Shown piece after piece: positions 17,251 through 26,717 of a stretch of DNA of 64,000 nucleotides. The stretch covers positions 124,001-188,000 of the forward strand of contig JAAFIS010000001.1 in the NCBI GenBank assembly GCA_013298695.1, in the 5' to 3' direction. Position 1 is the first letter of the stretch. Each line of letters opens with the position of its first letter. The notes beneath the pieces are model-generated. The model searched no databases and was not told the origin of the DNA. It worked only from the letters and a program-made list of their open reading frames with translations. Made by a program: the position numbers and the translations under genes. The stretch is from Betaproteobacteria bacterium (GTDB lineage: Bacteria > Pseudomonadota > Gammaproteobacteria > Burkholderiales > Casimicrobiaceae).

Positions 17251-18480
17251 CTACCGCGCAAGGCGAAGCCCCGTAAATTGCCAGCGCTTGTCAGGCTGGA
17301 AGAAATTGCGATAGGACAGTCGAGTGTGTTCGACTGGAGTTGCGCACGAGCCGCCGCGCAACACGTACTGTTGATTCATGAATTTTCCGTTGTATTCGCC
17401 CACGGCCCCGCGCGCTGGCGCAAACCCCGGGTACGGCAAATACGCCGAAGCCGTCCATTGCCAAGCGGTGTCGTTGAGCTGTTTAAGCCCGCGACGAGCG
17501 TTCGCAGCGTGTTCCCATTCAAACTCGGTGGGTAGGCGAACGCCGGCCCAGCGCGCAAACGCATCCGCTTCAAAGTAACTCACGTGACAAACGGGCGCCT
17601 CGAGATCTATTGGTTTCAGCCCGGAAAGGGTAAACGTCTGCCACCCTTGATGGGCCTCATCCTGACGCCAGTACATCGGTGAATCAATACTAGATTGTTG
17701 CACCCAATCCCAGCCGTCGGAAAGCCAGAGCGAATGGTCACTATACGCACCGTCTTGCATGAACGAGAGATAGTCGCCGTTGGTCACTAGGCGGTCCGCG
17801 ATTTGATACGGTTGCAACAATACGCGATGCCGTGGTGATTCATTGTCAAATGCAAAATCGGTTGACGGCTGATGACCGACTTCCACGATGCCTCCCTCGA
17901 ACGCTTCCCATTGAATCGCAGAGGCGCTGATCGCTCGTGGTTGCGGCGCATTTGCCGCGTAAACTGGAGCGAGCGGATTGATTGAAAGCAGGTGCTTCAA
18001 ATCAGTGAACATGAGCTCTTGATGTTGTTGCTCATGATTGAAACCGAGCACCATTAGTGCAGCGATCTGTTCACGATCTTTTGGATCAGCGTTCAGCAGA
18101 AACGATTCAATCGCCGCATCCACATGGGAGCAATATGCGAGTACGTCGCTGAGCGAAGGCCGTGAAATCATGCCGCGCTCAGAACGCGGGTGTTTATTGC
18201 CGACGCCGTTGTAGTAGCTGTTGAAAAGCACTTTATAAGACGTATTGAGCGCCCTGTAGCCAGCATCAAACGCGTCGAGCAGGAAGGTTTCGAAGAACCA
18301 AGTCGTATGTGCAAGATGCCATTTAATCGGGCTGGCGTCAGCCATAGATTGCACTTGACAGTCTTCTGCAGAAAGCGGAGAGGCGATAGCCAGCGTGGCC
18401 GATCGAACACGACGGTATTGTGCGTTGAGTGTTTCAAAGTCGAGCGCGGAGCGTGCAACTGACGGATGAGACGGGCTCAC
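17251..18480 (-). CDS. egtB: Ergothioneine biosynthesis sulfoxide synthase EgtB
   Basis: EgtB is the non-haem iron enzyme that joins hercynine to a thiol with oxygen, giving the sulfoxide intermediate. The product has 409 residues. The N-terminal DinB-like half carries WHLAHTTWFFE and the HEQQHQE iron-ligand motif (HxxxHxE). The C-terminal half is an FGE-sulfatase-type domain, with GVRLPTEFEWEHAA, NGKFMNQQYVLRGGSCATP and RLSYRNFF. I see no egtA or egtC, consistent with versions that use cysteine; the lyase step would be encoded elsewhere. Confidence 0.94.
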   Translation of the reverse strand: MSPSHPSVARSALDFETLNAQYRRVRSATLAIASPLSAEDCQVQSMADASPIKWHLAHTTWFFETFLLDAFDAGYRALNTSYKVLFNSYYNGVGNKHPRSERGMISRPSLSDVLAYCSHVDAAIESFLLNADPKDREQIAALMVLGFNHEQQHQELMFTDLKHLLSINPLAPVYAANAPQPRAISASAIQWEAFEGGIVEVGHQPSTDFAFDNESPRHRVLLQPYQIADRLVTNGDYLSFMQDGAYSDHSLWLSDGWDWVQQSSIDSPMYWRQDEAHQGWQTFTLSGLKPIDLEAPVCHVSYFEADAFARWAGVRLPTEFEWEHAANARRGLKQLNDTAWQWTASAYLPYPGFAPARGAVGEYNGKFMNQQYVLRGGSCATPVEHTRLSYRNFFQPDKRWQFTGLRLAR

Positions 18481-18883
18481 GAGTGATGATTCCTTTCGCT
18501 AGCTTTTGTGCGGCTGAACTGTTCGCTGTACATGGGCAGCATACGCGAGCGCTGCTCATTTTGAATGCAGCCGTTATTCGACTTGGCTGCGCTGTCAAAA
18601 GATTTCGTCAAGCGAAACATCCGCACGAGCTCATGATTTGACCGCATCACGAGGCGTTAACAAGAAATCCTAGAGTGGTCGCGAAGCTCGACATGCGCCT
18701 TACAGTGGGAACACAGGCGGGCTCGGATCCGTTAACTACGAAAGCAGCTATCGTAGTAAAACGCCTGTTACGTGGGTTGAATATGCAGAAAATACTAGAA
18801 ATTGCTACTTAGAAAAAAGAGTCTTTACGCCCAAGATAACGGAAGATATGTGAAGTATATTGTTACCGAAAGGGGTTTACTAA
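18481..18883. other. Intergenic region between egtB and the TetR gene
   Basis: The region between these divergent genes has no credible gene. It should hold the egtBD promoter on the minus strand. Apart from the TetR-type operator at its right end, described separately, I see AT-rich stretches around 18770-18840 and nothing else definite. Confidence 0.5.
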
Positions 18884-18919
18884 TGACCGCTGGTCAGTTA
18901 ATGTTTCCAATAACTGACC
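18884..18919. promoter_or_regulatory. Operator-like inverted repeats upstream of the TetR gene
   Basis: Two overlapping dyads are present: TGACCGCTGGTCA at 18884-18896, and GGTCAGTTA (18892-18900) facing TAACTGACC (18911-18919) across ten bases. They end 35 bases before the TetR start codon. The position and symmetry fit an autoregulatory TetR-family operator that also controls the efflux genes. Confidence 0.7.
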
Positions 18920-18954
18920 CAGAGTCATTTTCTTTTTAAGGTTCGGCTCGCGCA

Positions 18955-19737
18955 ATGCCGCCCATCAAAAAAATCATTAGCGACGCTATTGCACTCCACG
19001 TGGAGCATCACGATGGACGCAATCGCGATTTTGCAAAGCAGGCGGTCAAAGAGCAGATTCGTTCGCTGATTCATTGCAAGAAAAAGCTGCGCGCCACCGA
19101 CCCGGCTGACAAGGAGGCGCGCCGCGCGAGCATTCTCGATGCGGCCGATTCGCTGTTCAAGCGCACTCACGAATTTGCAAACGTTTCGGAAGTGGCCAAC
19201 GCCGCTGGGCTCGCGAAGGGCACGGTGTATCTCTACTTCCAAACCAAAGAAGAAATTTATCTCGCGCTGCACATGCGAAACGCGCAAGCGTTTTTCGACG
19301 AGCTTATTTCTGATCTCGAAACGCGCGATGCAAACGCTGATTTACATCGAATGACTTTCGCTCGGATGCGAGAGTTGGTGGTGAAACACATGTTGGCGAA
19401 CGACATGTATTTTCCTTTGGTCGCATGCTGTGTAGGGCTTCCCCACGGGAGCGTGCCGCAGGAATCTGCGCTCGCGACTAAGGAGACTTTGACCCAATGG
19501 TTGCTACGCGCTGGCGCAGGGCTCGAACGCCATTTTCCGCAGCTCAAACCAGGCGAGGGCGTGCGCCTACTCAATCACAGTTACGCGATGATGATCGGTT
19601 TATTCCACTTGCTATTTGACCCTGCGCACGCGCCGCAGCGACCCGATGCAATTGGTCTCGGAAGTTTTCGCGACGAAGCGTTACTCGCGCTAGAGCGCTA
19701 TTGGCAAGCAGCGCTCGGCGATCTATCAATTCGATAA
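18955..19737 (+). CDS. TetR/AcrR family transcriptional regulator of the efflux operon
   Basis: The product has 260 residues. The DNA-binding domain starts around residue 60: RRASILDAADSLF, SEVANAAGLAKGTVYLYFQTKEEIYLAL, the typical TetR helix-turn-helix. A long ligand-binding helical domain follows. About 50 residues precede the usual start of the domain. The ATG at 18955 is the only one upstream of the domain, so either the extension is real or a non-ATG start is used. It sits directly before an RND efflux pair and behind an operator-like repeat, so it is most likely their repressor. Confidence 0.88.
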   Translation: MPPIKKIISDAIALHVEHHDGRNRDFAKQAVKEQIRSLIHCKKKLRATDPADKEARRASILDAADSLFKRTHEFANVSEVANAAGLAKGTVYLYFQTKEEIYLALHMRNAQAFFDELISDLETRDANADLHRMTFARMRELVVKHMLANDMYFPLVACCVGLPHGSVPQESALATKETLTQWLLRAGAGLERHFPQLKPGEGVRLLNHSYAMMIGLFHLLFDPAHAPQRPDAIGLGSFRDEALLALERYWQAALGDLSIR

Positions 19738-19825
19738 GCCACAGTGGCTCGTTGAAATTCCTCAAGTAGTTAAGTTTTTAGTTCACGACAGTACACCTAA
19801 AAGAAATCAACCAAGGCGTCTCACC

Positions 19826-21136
19826 ATGATTCGTTCAACATCCTCCTCGTCACATCGTCCGTCGTCGCTCAGCACTCGCTCACTGCTCTTCTTCTCGCTC
19901 ATCGCCGCTTCAGCGCTTGCGCTGACCGGTTGCGGAAAGAAAGATGAAGCTAAAGCCGCAGAAAAAGTTCCTGAGAAATCGGAAGTGCCGCGCCCGGTAC
20001 GCGTGATTACTGCCGGCGAGAGTGACGTGATTGACATCAGCTATTTGCCCGGCGAGGTGCGAGCTAGGTATGAGCAGCGCTACGGGTTTCGTGTGCCTGG
20101 CAAGATTGCACGGCGCGCAGTCGATGTCGGTCAAGAAGTCAAAGCGGGGCAACTCCTAGCGGTGCTTGATTCGCAGGACGTGCTGCCCACAATTAATGCG
20201 CAAGCCGCACAAGTTGAAGTTGCGCGCACCGATGTTGTGTTTCAGCAAAGCGAACTCAAGCGTCAAACCGAACTGCGTGAAAAGGGCTTCGTCAGCGGCG
20301 CTGCGCTCGAGCGTCAGAAGGCTGCAACCGACGCCGCCTTGGCTCGGATGAACGCTGCAAAATCGCAACTTGCCAGCGCGCAAAATGGGCTCAGTTTTCA
20401 ATCACTCCGAGCCGACAAAGCAGGTGTTGTGGTCGGTGTTGATGCCGAAGCGGGCAGTGTCGTGTCTGCCGGACAAAGTGTGATTCGTGTGGCGCAACTC
20501 GGCGAGCGCGAAGTGCTGGTTAACGCGCCAGAGCGCGCCGTCGCGCAAATCAAAAAAGCGATCGGGTTCGCGGTGATTTTCGATGCGCTTCCGGGAAAAG
20601 TAGTTCGCGCAAAACTGCGTGAACTTTCGCCTTCAGCTGACCCCGCGAGCCGCACGTTTGCGGCACGCCTCACCCTGCTCGACGCGGGCGACGACGTAAA
20701 ACTTGGAATGAGCGCAACGGTGCGTGGTGAGCTCGGTGCCGCGAAGTCCATCGTAGTGCCCAACTCCGCGCTCTACACGCGCGACAACACGACACGGGTT
20801 TGGGTCGTCAATCGCGCGTCAGAGACGGTCAATGCTGTGGACGTGAAACTAGGGGAGACCACCAACGATGGCATCGTCGTCGCGTCGGGACTAAAAGCTG
20901 GTGACACGGTGGTGACTGCCGGCGCAAACCTGTTGCAGGTAGGTCAGAAGGTTCGTGTCATTGATTTGGCCGCAACCGCGCCGACCGCAGCACCCACCGC
21001 GACGCCCTCGGGAACTTCTTTACAGGCGACGCCATCGGGCGCCAATTCTGCTGGGGCGTCAGCTAAAAAAAGTGATGTATCGAATAGTGCAACGAATTCG
21101 AACGTCGCCCCAGTTAAAGAGGCGCAAAAGCCATGA
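19826..21136 (+). CDS. RND efflux periplasmic adaptor lipoprotein (HlyD/AcrA family)
   Basis: This is the membrane fusion subunit linking an inner-membrane RND pump to an outer-membrane channel. It has 436 residues. The N-terminus is a lipoprotein signal with lipobox LALTGC near residue 36. A biotinyl-lipoyl-like half (GFRVPGKIARRAVDVGQEVKAG), an alpha-hairpin region (~100-185), a second lipoyl half (SLRADKAGVVVGV) and beta-barrel segments follow. The last ~60 residues are Ala/Ser/Thr-rich and unusual in length. The stop overlaps the RND start (ATGA), so translation is coupled. Confidence 0.93.
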   Translation: MIRSTSSSSHRPSSLSTRSLLFFSLIAASALALTGCGKKDEAKAAEKVPEKSEVPRPVRVITAGESDVIDISYLPGEVRARYEQRYGFRVPGKIARRAVDVGQEVKAGQLLAVLDSQDVLPTINAQAAQVEVARTDVVFQQSELKRQTELREKGFVSGAALERQKAATDAALARMNAAKSQLASAQNGLSFQSLRADKAGVVVGVDAEAGSVVSAGQSVIRVAQLGEREVLVNAPERAVAQIKKAIGFAVIFDALPGKVVRAKLRELSPSADPASRTFAARLTLLDAGDDVKLGMSATVRGELGAAKSIVVPNSALYTRDNTTRVWVVNRASETVNAVDVKLGETTNDGIVVASGLKAGDTVVTAGANLLQVGQKVRVIDLAATAPTAAPTATPSGTSLQATPSGANSAGASAKKSDVSNSATNSNVAPVKEAQKP

Positions 21137-24100
21137 AGTTGTCGACCGAATCTACGCGGCTTAACGTCTCTGCCGCGGCGCTTAAACATCAACAGCTCAC
21201 GCTATTTTTCATTCTCGCGATGGCAATTGCGGGATTGGCTGCGTATTTCAGTTTGGGGCAACGTGAAGACCCCAATTTCACGTTTCGCGCGATGACGGTG
21301 CGGATGCTCTGGCCGGGCGCAACGACCACGCAAGTGGATCAACAAGTTACAGATCGCTTAGAGAAGAAGCTACAGGAAATACCTTTTTTCAAACGAACGC
21401 AAAGCTACTCGAAGCCCGGTGAATCGCTTATCGTTCTCGAGCTTCAAGACACCGCGCCCAAAAAAGATGTGCAAGCGCTTTGGTATCAAGTGCGCAAGAA
21501 GGTGCAAGACATTCGACACACGCTGCCGAGCGAAGCCGTCGGTCCGTTCTTCAACGATGAGTTCGGTGATGTGTTTGGTTCGATCTACGCCTTCACAGGC
21601 GACGGATTTACGTTGTCCGAACTTCGCGATCACGTTGAAGCGGTTCGCCAAGAGCTGTTGCGTATCGAAGACGTTTCAAAGATTGAACTAATCGGCGTGG
21701 TTGACGACAAAATTTACGTCGAAATTCCTAATGCCAAAATCGCGTCGCTTGGAATCGATGCGACGTCGATCGCGAGCCAATTGCAGGCGCAGAACGCGAT
21801 TACCCCGTCAGGCGTGTTTCAAACCAAAGACAACGCAATTTCGATGCGTGTCAGCGGAAACTTTGATTCCGTGAAATCTGTTCGCGATCTCGAGCTTTCA
21901 GTCGCAGGCAAAACCGTTCGTTTGGGTGATATCGCTAGCGTGACGCGCGGCTATGCCGATCCGCCTTTTCAAACCATGCGTTTCGGTGGAAAACCGTCGA
22001 TCGCACTTGCGGTTTCAATGAAGGGCGACGGTGACGTTTTGCGCCTAGGCGACAACCTGACGCGCGAAATGACGCGGATCCAACGCGATTTGCCGGTTGG
22101 TGTTGAGTTTTCTCAAGTGTCGGATCAACCGAAGGTCGTGAAATCTGCCGTTGGAACGTTTATGCGCGCGCTGATCGAAGCCATCGCAATTGTTCTCGCA
22201 GTGAGTTTCATTGCGCTGGGCTGGCGCGCTGGCGCAGTGGTGGCGCTCACCATTCCGCTTGTGCTGCTGGGCACCTTTCTCGCGATGCGGATTTTCGGCA
22301 TCGACTTGCATCGCATTTCCACCGGCGCACTCATCATCGCGCTGGGTTTGCTTGTTGATGACGCGATGATCGTCGTTGAAATGATGGTGCGCAAACTTGA
22401 GGAGGGTTTCGACAAGTTTGCATCGGCGACTTTCGCCTACACCACTACCGCGTGGCCGATGCTCTCTGGCACTCTAGTCACCGCCGCAGGATTCTTGCCG
22501 ATTGCACTTGCAAAATCGGGTACCGGCGAATACACCTTTGACATGTTTAGCGTGACCACCATCGCGCTCATCATTTCATGGTTCGCGGCAATTATTGCAA
22601 CCCCGTTGTTTGGTTTTTGGATATTGAAAAAACCGAAAAACGCAACCGCAGAAGGTGAGCCCCACGAGCATTTCGACACACCGTTTTATTCGCGGCTGCG
22701 CAGTTTGATCGATTGGTGCATTCAGCATCGCTGGATCACAATCGCGCTCACTGTACTCGGTTTGTTCCTCGGCATCGTCGGGATGGGATTTACTGAAAAG
22801 CAATTTTTTCCGACTAGCGATCGAACCGAAGTCATGGTGGAAATGTGGCTGCCTGAAGGTTCGAGCTTCAAGGCTACGGAGACTCAAGTCGAGCGACTTG
22901 AAACAATGCTCAAAGCCGACAAGGATGTGCAGACGTTCATCACGAGCGTTGGCAATTCGCTGCCTCGCTACTTCTTATCCCTTAACCAAGAGCTGTTCCG
23001 CCCAAATTACGCGCACACCTTGATCCTCACTGACAGCATCGCCGCGCGTGATCGTGTGACAGCGAAACTGCAGAAAGAAATGGAAACTAACTTCCCGGGA
23101 GTACGTGGACGCGCGCTGCGCACCCCGCTCGGACCGCCCGTCGCCTATCCCGTGATCTTTAGAGTGAGCGGCCCTGACATTGCGGTGCTCAAGAAAATCG
23201 GCGAAGAGGTGGCAGCGGTAATGCGCAAGCATCCAAAGACGGTTGAAGTCAACACCGATTGGGGCGACCGAACACCGGCTATCGAAGTCACGGTGGATCA
23301 AGATCGCGCGCGTGCTTTGGGTGTAAGTTCGCTTGCGATTGCGCGATCACTGGGAGGGGCTGTCTCCGGCGCAACGATCGGGCAATTCCGTGAACGAGAT
23401 CGTCTGATCGATGTGGTCATTCGCGGACCCGAACTCGAGCGATTGGCTGTTGCTAACGTCGCTGATCTGCAAGTGGCTACCACTACCGGGCGCTACGTGC
23501 CGCTCGCGCAGGTGGCAACAGTTAAGCAGGTGATGGAAGAGCCGATCATCCGCCGCTACTCACGAGTGCCGACGCTGTCGGTTCGCTCCGATATTGTTGA
23601 AGGGGTGCAAGCGCCCGATGTGTCTGCGCAAATTATTCCCCAGCTAGAGTCGATTAAAGCGAAATTGCCACCGGGGTATCGCATCGAAGCAGGCGGCGCT
23701 TACGACGAAAACACGCGCGCACAAGCATCGATTAACGCGGGCGCGCCGCTCATGTTGTTTGTTTGGCTTGCGCTGCTGATGCTTCAGCTGCAGAGTTTTT
23801 CGCTCGCGGGGATGGTGTTGCTGACCGCGCCTTTTGGCATCGTCGGGGTTGCGATGGGGCTGCTTGTTTTCCGCCTGCCGTTTGGCTTTGTGGCGCTGCT
23901 CGGCGTGATCGCGTTGATGGGCATCATCATGCGCAATACGATCATATTGATCGATCAAATCAAGCAACACATGGCCGCAGGTGAGCACCCTTGGGTTGCT
24001 GCGCGGGAAAGTGCAGTGCAGCGGTTCAGGCCGATTGTGCTCACCGCTGCGGCGGCAATTCTTGCGATGATTCCGCTGACGCGAAGTGTGCTCTGGGGGC

Positions 24101-24216
24101 CGATGGCGGTTGCGATCATGGCCGGGTTAATCGTTGCAACGTTTCTGACGATTCTGGCTGTGCCTGCGATCTATGCGGCGTGGTATCGCGTAAAACGTCC
24201 GGCTGCATCGCGTTGA
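21133..24216 (+). CDS. RND efflux transporter permease
   Basis: This is a proton-driven inner-membrane pump of 1027 residues with twelve membrane helices in two repeats and two large periplasmic domains. The TM4 proton relay is present as GLLVDDAMIVVEMM (paired Asp). In TM10 the equivalent of the AcrB lysine is Arg in GIIMRNTIILID, a common variation in other subfamilies. The start overlaps the adaptor gene. No outer-membrane channel gene follows, so the pump must share a TolC-like protein from elsewhere. Substrate cannot be told from sequence. Confidence 0.95.
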   Translation: MKLSTESTRLNVSAAALKHQQLTLFFILAMAIAGLAAYFSLGQREDPNFTFRAMTVRMLWPGATTTQVDQQVTDRLEKKLQEIPFFKRTQSYSKPGESLIVLELQDTAPKKDVQALWYQVRKKVQDIRHTLPSEAVGPFFNDEFGDVFGSIYAFTGDGFTLSELRDHVEAVRQELLRIEDVSKIELIGVVDDKIYVEIPNAKIASLGIDATSIASQLQAQNAITPSGVFQTKDNAISMRVSGNFDSVKSVRDLELSVAGKTVRLGDIASVTRGYADPPFQTMRFGGKPSIALAVSMKGDGDVLRLGDNLTREMTRIQRDLPVGVEFSQVSDQPKVVKSAVGTFMRALIEAIAIVLAVSFIALGWRAGAVVALTIPLVLLGTFLAMRIFGIDLHRISTGALIIALGLLVDDAMIVVEMMVRKLEEGFDKFASATFAYTTTAWPMLSGTLVTAAGFLPIALAKSGTGEYTFDMFSVTTIALIISWFAAIIATPLFGFWILKKPKNATAEGEPHEHFDTPFYSRLRSLIDWCIQHRWITIALTVLGLFLGIVGMGFTEKQFFPTSDRTEVMVEMWLPEGSSFKATETQVERLETMLKADKDVQTFITSVGNSLPRYFLSLNQELFRPNYAHTLILTDSIAARDRVTAKLQKEMETNFPGVRGRALRTPLGPPVAYPVIFRVSGPDIAVLKKIGEEVAAVMRKHPKTVEVNTDWGDRTPAIEVTVDQDRARALGVSSLAIARSLGGAVSGATIGQFRERDRLIDVVIRGPELERLAVANVADLQVATTTGRYVPLAQVATVKQVMEEPIIRRYSRVPTLSVRSDIVEGVQAPDVSAQIIPQLESIKAKLPPGYRIEAGGAYDENTRAQASINAGAPLMLFVWLALLMLQLQSFSLAGMVLLTAPFGIVGVAMGLLVFRLPFGFVALLGVIALMGIIMRNTIILIDQIKQHMAAGEHPWVAARESAVQRFRPIVLTAAAAILAMIPLTRSVLWGPMAVAIMAGLIVATFLTILAVPAIYAAWYRVKRPAASR

Positions 24217-24224
24217 CTGTCTAG

Positions 24225-24249
24225 CGCAAGGGCGCGATGCGCCCTTGCG
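24225..24249 (+). terminator. Strong hairpin after the RND gene
   Basis: A perfect 11-base inverted repeat, CGCAAGGGCGC-GAT-GCGCCCTTGCG, begins 9 bases after the stop codon. There is no T-run, so it may be a Rho-type or mRNA-stabilising hairpin rather than a classical terminator. Confidence 0.55.
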
Positions 24250-24436
24250 TGATGCCGCTCCGCGCATGAACATGCGTTTCCGCCGCAACTGCTACCCGTG
24301 ATTCGTCGCAAAGCGCCGGATTCCCCGCAATTCACGCCGCTTCTTCCCCGTTCGTCGCGTGTGTCTTTATCGCGTAACCCAGGAACTTTATTGTTCGCTC
24401 CATTGAAATCAATTGCGATTCTTCAGGAGCAACAAC

Positions 24437-24658
24437 ATGGACTTACTCCATTTAGTATTTACGTTTAATTTGGTAACCGCCTTGTTCATTCTTGCAGGCT
24501 GCTTTTACCTGCATATGAAATACGACGACGCCATCACCACTAAAGATACGACTGACAGTCGTGAGTATTCGAAATCAGGCGCGATGAATGCAGCGGGTAT
24601 TGTCGGCGCGCTTGTTGCCGTGAGTTTAATGAGCGGTGTCGCGACGTTGTTTGTATAG
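24437..24658 (+). CDS. Small two-helix membrane protein, unknown
   Basis: The product is 73 residues with two predicted membrane helices (about 5-25 and 52-71) and a charged loop containing KYDDAITTKDTTDSREYSK. I recognise no family. A good ribosome site (CAGGAG, 8 bases upstream) supports the ATG at 24437. It stands alone, convergent with the following minus-strand gene. Confidence 0.65.
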   Translation: MDLLHLVFTFNLVTALFILAGCFYLHMKYDDAITTKDTTDSREYSKSGAMNAAGIVGALVAVSLMSGVATLFV

Positions 24659-24681
24659 CGTGAGGCTCTTGCAGCGCGCGT

Positions 24682-25989
24682 TTAGCGCTGCGTTGGGCGA
24701 GTCAACGCTTCCAGCAATGCCGGGTCGCCGTTTTGCCGAGCGTAGTCGATCGCTGTGCGCCCTTCGCGATCACGCGCACTAGGCTCGGCACCCGCAGCCA
24801 ACAACAATTGAACTGCATCTAAGCTCCCGGCTCGGCTCGCTAGTATCAGCGCCGTGACGCCCGTTGAGTCCACTGAATTCACTAAAGCACCCGCGCGGAG
24901 CGCTGCTCGCAGGCCTGCCAAGTCTGAGCGCGCTGCGGCGTTCCTAAGTGCGAGGTTTACATCAGTGGCCGCCTCGGGAGCGCGCGGGCTGGCGTTCGCA
25001 GCAGATCGCTGCAGCGTCGACGGTTCTTCTGCGCCAGCGGCCTCCGCCACACTGGCGCGTGCGGTAGGCGCAGCTGCACGTTTCGCCGTTGGCGGTGCTC
25101 CCGCGCGCTCCGCTTCAAAGCGATTTGAACTTGCGCTATCCGACGCAGCAGAGCGTGACTCGTTGCCACTTAAGGGCGCCGCCGCAACAGCGGTTGCAGC
25201 CGCCGATGGAGAAGCGGCTGGCGCGGGCGCTGGTGTTTGAGCCGCGGCAGGCGGTGCGGAGAGAGCGATAGTCGCTCCAGTTGATGAAGCCGGTGCTTGC
25301 GCCACGCCACGTTCGCGAACTACGTCATTCTGAACGGCGGCTGCACGAGTCTCAATACTTTTTTCAGCCTTGCGCTGCGTTGCAGCGCCCAGCGTCGACG
25401 ATTCTGCTCTTTGTGTTGACGTTGCATCCGCGATTTTTGGCGCGGCAGCGACTGAAGAATCTGCAGCTCGCGGTGTCGACAGACCGGCGGGCTCAGAGCT
25501 ACGGGCGCTGGCGGCAGCTTGCGACGCCACAGCTGCGACTTCTGGTGGCGCACCCGTTGTCGCCGAAGTAGTGGCCGCTGCTGGTGGCACGGACGTGGGC
25601 GCACCCGCAACAGAAGGAGCGGCCGTAGGAGCTGTCTCCCGTTGCGCAACCACTTCGGAATCAACGCGCTCACCGAGCTGAAACATGAGCAGTGCAACAA
25701 AGCCTGCAGTCACCACCGAAGCGGCCGTGGCGTACTTCCAAACGCTATCGTTCGCGGCGCGTTTTGCTGAAAACGTCTCGGCTGCGGCTCGCATAGCAGG
25801 GCGAGCATCGCTTGAGTTCGGTGATGATGCTTTGCTTGCAAGTGCATTTTGTTGTGCCTGAGCCATAGCTTGCGCTAGTACGCGCGCGCGCACGTCGGGA
25901 GACGGCGATGGATCGACGGCAAGCGCAGCGGCTCGATAGCTTTCAAGCAGCTCGTCTTTCGCGGCAAGTGGGACGTTTTTGTCGTTCAT
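24682..25989 (-). CDS. Membrane protein with C-terminal ankyrin repeats, probable anti-sigma partner
   Basis: The product has 435 residues. An N-terminal ~85-residue helical region is followed by one membrane helix (YATAASVVTAGFVALLMFQL, ~86-105), a ~220-residue low-complexity stretch of Ala, Pro, Ser and Thr, and about three ankyrin repeats (VNSVDSTGVTALILASRAG, PSARDREGRTAIDYARQNG). Its ATG overlaps the stop of the ECF sigma gene, the usual place for an anti-sigma factor. No zinc anti-sigma motif (HxxxCxxC) is present. The topology puts the ankyrin part in the periplasm if the N-terminus binds sigma. Anti-sigma function is inferred from position and topology. Confidence 0.75.
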   Translation of the reverse strand: MNDKNVPLAAKDELLESYRAAALAVDPSPSPDVRARVLAQAMAQAQQNALASKASSPNSSDARPAMRAAAETFSAKRAANDSVWKYATAASVVTAGFVALLMFQLGERVDSEVVAQRETAPTAAPSVAGAPTSVPPAAATTSATTGAPPEVAAVASQAAASARSSEPAGLSTPRAADSSVAAAPKIADATSTQRAESSTLGAATQRKAEKSIETRAAAVQNDVVRERGVAQAPASSTGATIALSAPPAAAQTPAPAPAASPSAAATAVAAAPLSGNESRSAASDSASSNRFEAERAGAPPTAKRAAAPTARASVAEAAGAEEPSTLQRSAANASPRAPEAATDVNLALRNAAARSDLAGLRAALRAGALVNSVDSTGVTALILASRAGSLDAVQLLLAAGAEPSARDREGRTAIDYARQNGDPALLEALTRPTQR

Positions 25990-26600
25990 CGTGTTGCCTC
26001 CGCGTGAACAGCGGCTGCGCCCTGGACTGGGCTGAGCAGTGCCTTCAACTTGCTGCGCGCGTAACGCAATCGACTCTTCGCGGTTTCGAAACTCACGTTG
26101 GTGGCGTGGGCGATTTCTTCGATACTCATCTCACCCTCCGCTTGCAATAAAAAGGTTTCTCGTTGGTCGTGCGGTAGCGCCTCCACAGCCTCTAACAGCT
26201 CGCGTGCCGCGTCCTTCGATTCCAGTTGCCGCAGCGGACCAAGCCGCGAGTCTGCCGCTAGTTCAGAAACAACGCTTTTCGCCGCGTCGCTTTCATCATC
26301 AATGCTGACTACAGATTTCGAAGTGCGCGCTAGATCAATCACACGATTCCGCGCCATCGTGAAAAGCCAGGTACGAAACTTTGCGGTCGCTTCATATTCT
26401 GTTGCCGATCGGGTGACGGCAAACCACAGCTCCTGCGTTACGTCGTCGGCGATTGCAGGCTCTTTCACGCTTCGCAAAACAAATCGCCATACCGGTTTCT
26501 CGTGCCGATCGTAGAGCAGCTCAAACGCGCGCGCATCGCCCGACGCAAACCGTTTCATCAATGTCTCGTCGCTCGGCGCGTCGTTGGCTTCAACCTGCAT
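25986..26600 (-). CDS. ECF-type RNA polymerase sigma factor
   Basis: The product is 204 residues from the ATG at 26600. Region 2 is clear (FELLYDRHEKPVWRFVLRSV, DDVTQELWFAV, FRTWLFTMARNRVIDLAR), as is region 4 (LLEAVEALPHDQRETFLLQ, SIEEIAHATNVSFETAKSRLRYAR). An in-frame start 78 bases upstream would add a non-conserved tail. It is followed by, and overlaps, the membrane partner gene. Regulon unknown. Confidence 0.93.
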   Translation of the reverse strand: MQVEANDAPSDETLMKRFASGDARAFELLYDRHEKPVWRFVLRSVKEPAIADDVTQELWFAVTRSATEYEATAKFRTWLFTMARNRVIDLARTSKSVVSIDDESDAAKSVVSELAADSRLGPLRQLESKDAARELLEAVEALPHDQRETFLLQAEGEMSIEEIAHATNVSFETAKSRLRYARSKLKALLSPVQGAAAVHAEATR

Positions 26601-26717
26601 AGCGCAATTATCACTTGACGCGCGCGCTGCACGAAATGCGCTATCCCGCGCGTTTGAGGTGCGGGATAGTCTGAGCACTAAGGCAATCAGTGAAGCTTCC
26701 GAACTGAATTCGATCGG

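Noticed and set aside
24854-25240. Long Ala-rich frames opposite the ankyrin membrane protein
   Set aside because: They mirror the biased Ala/Pro/Ser coding sequence on the other strand.
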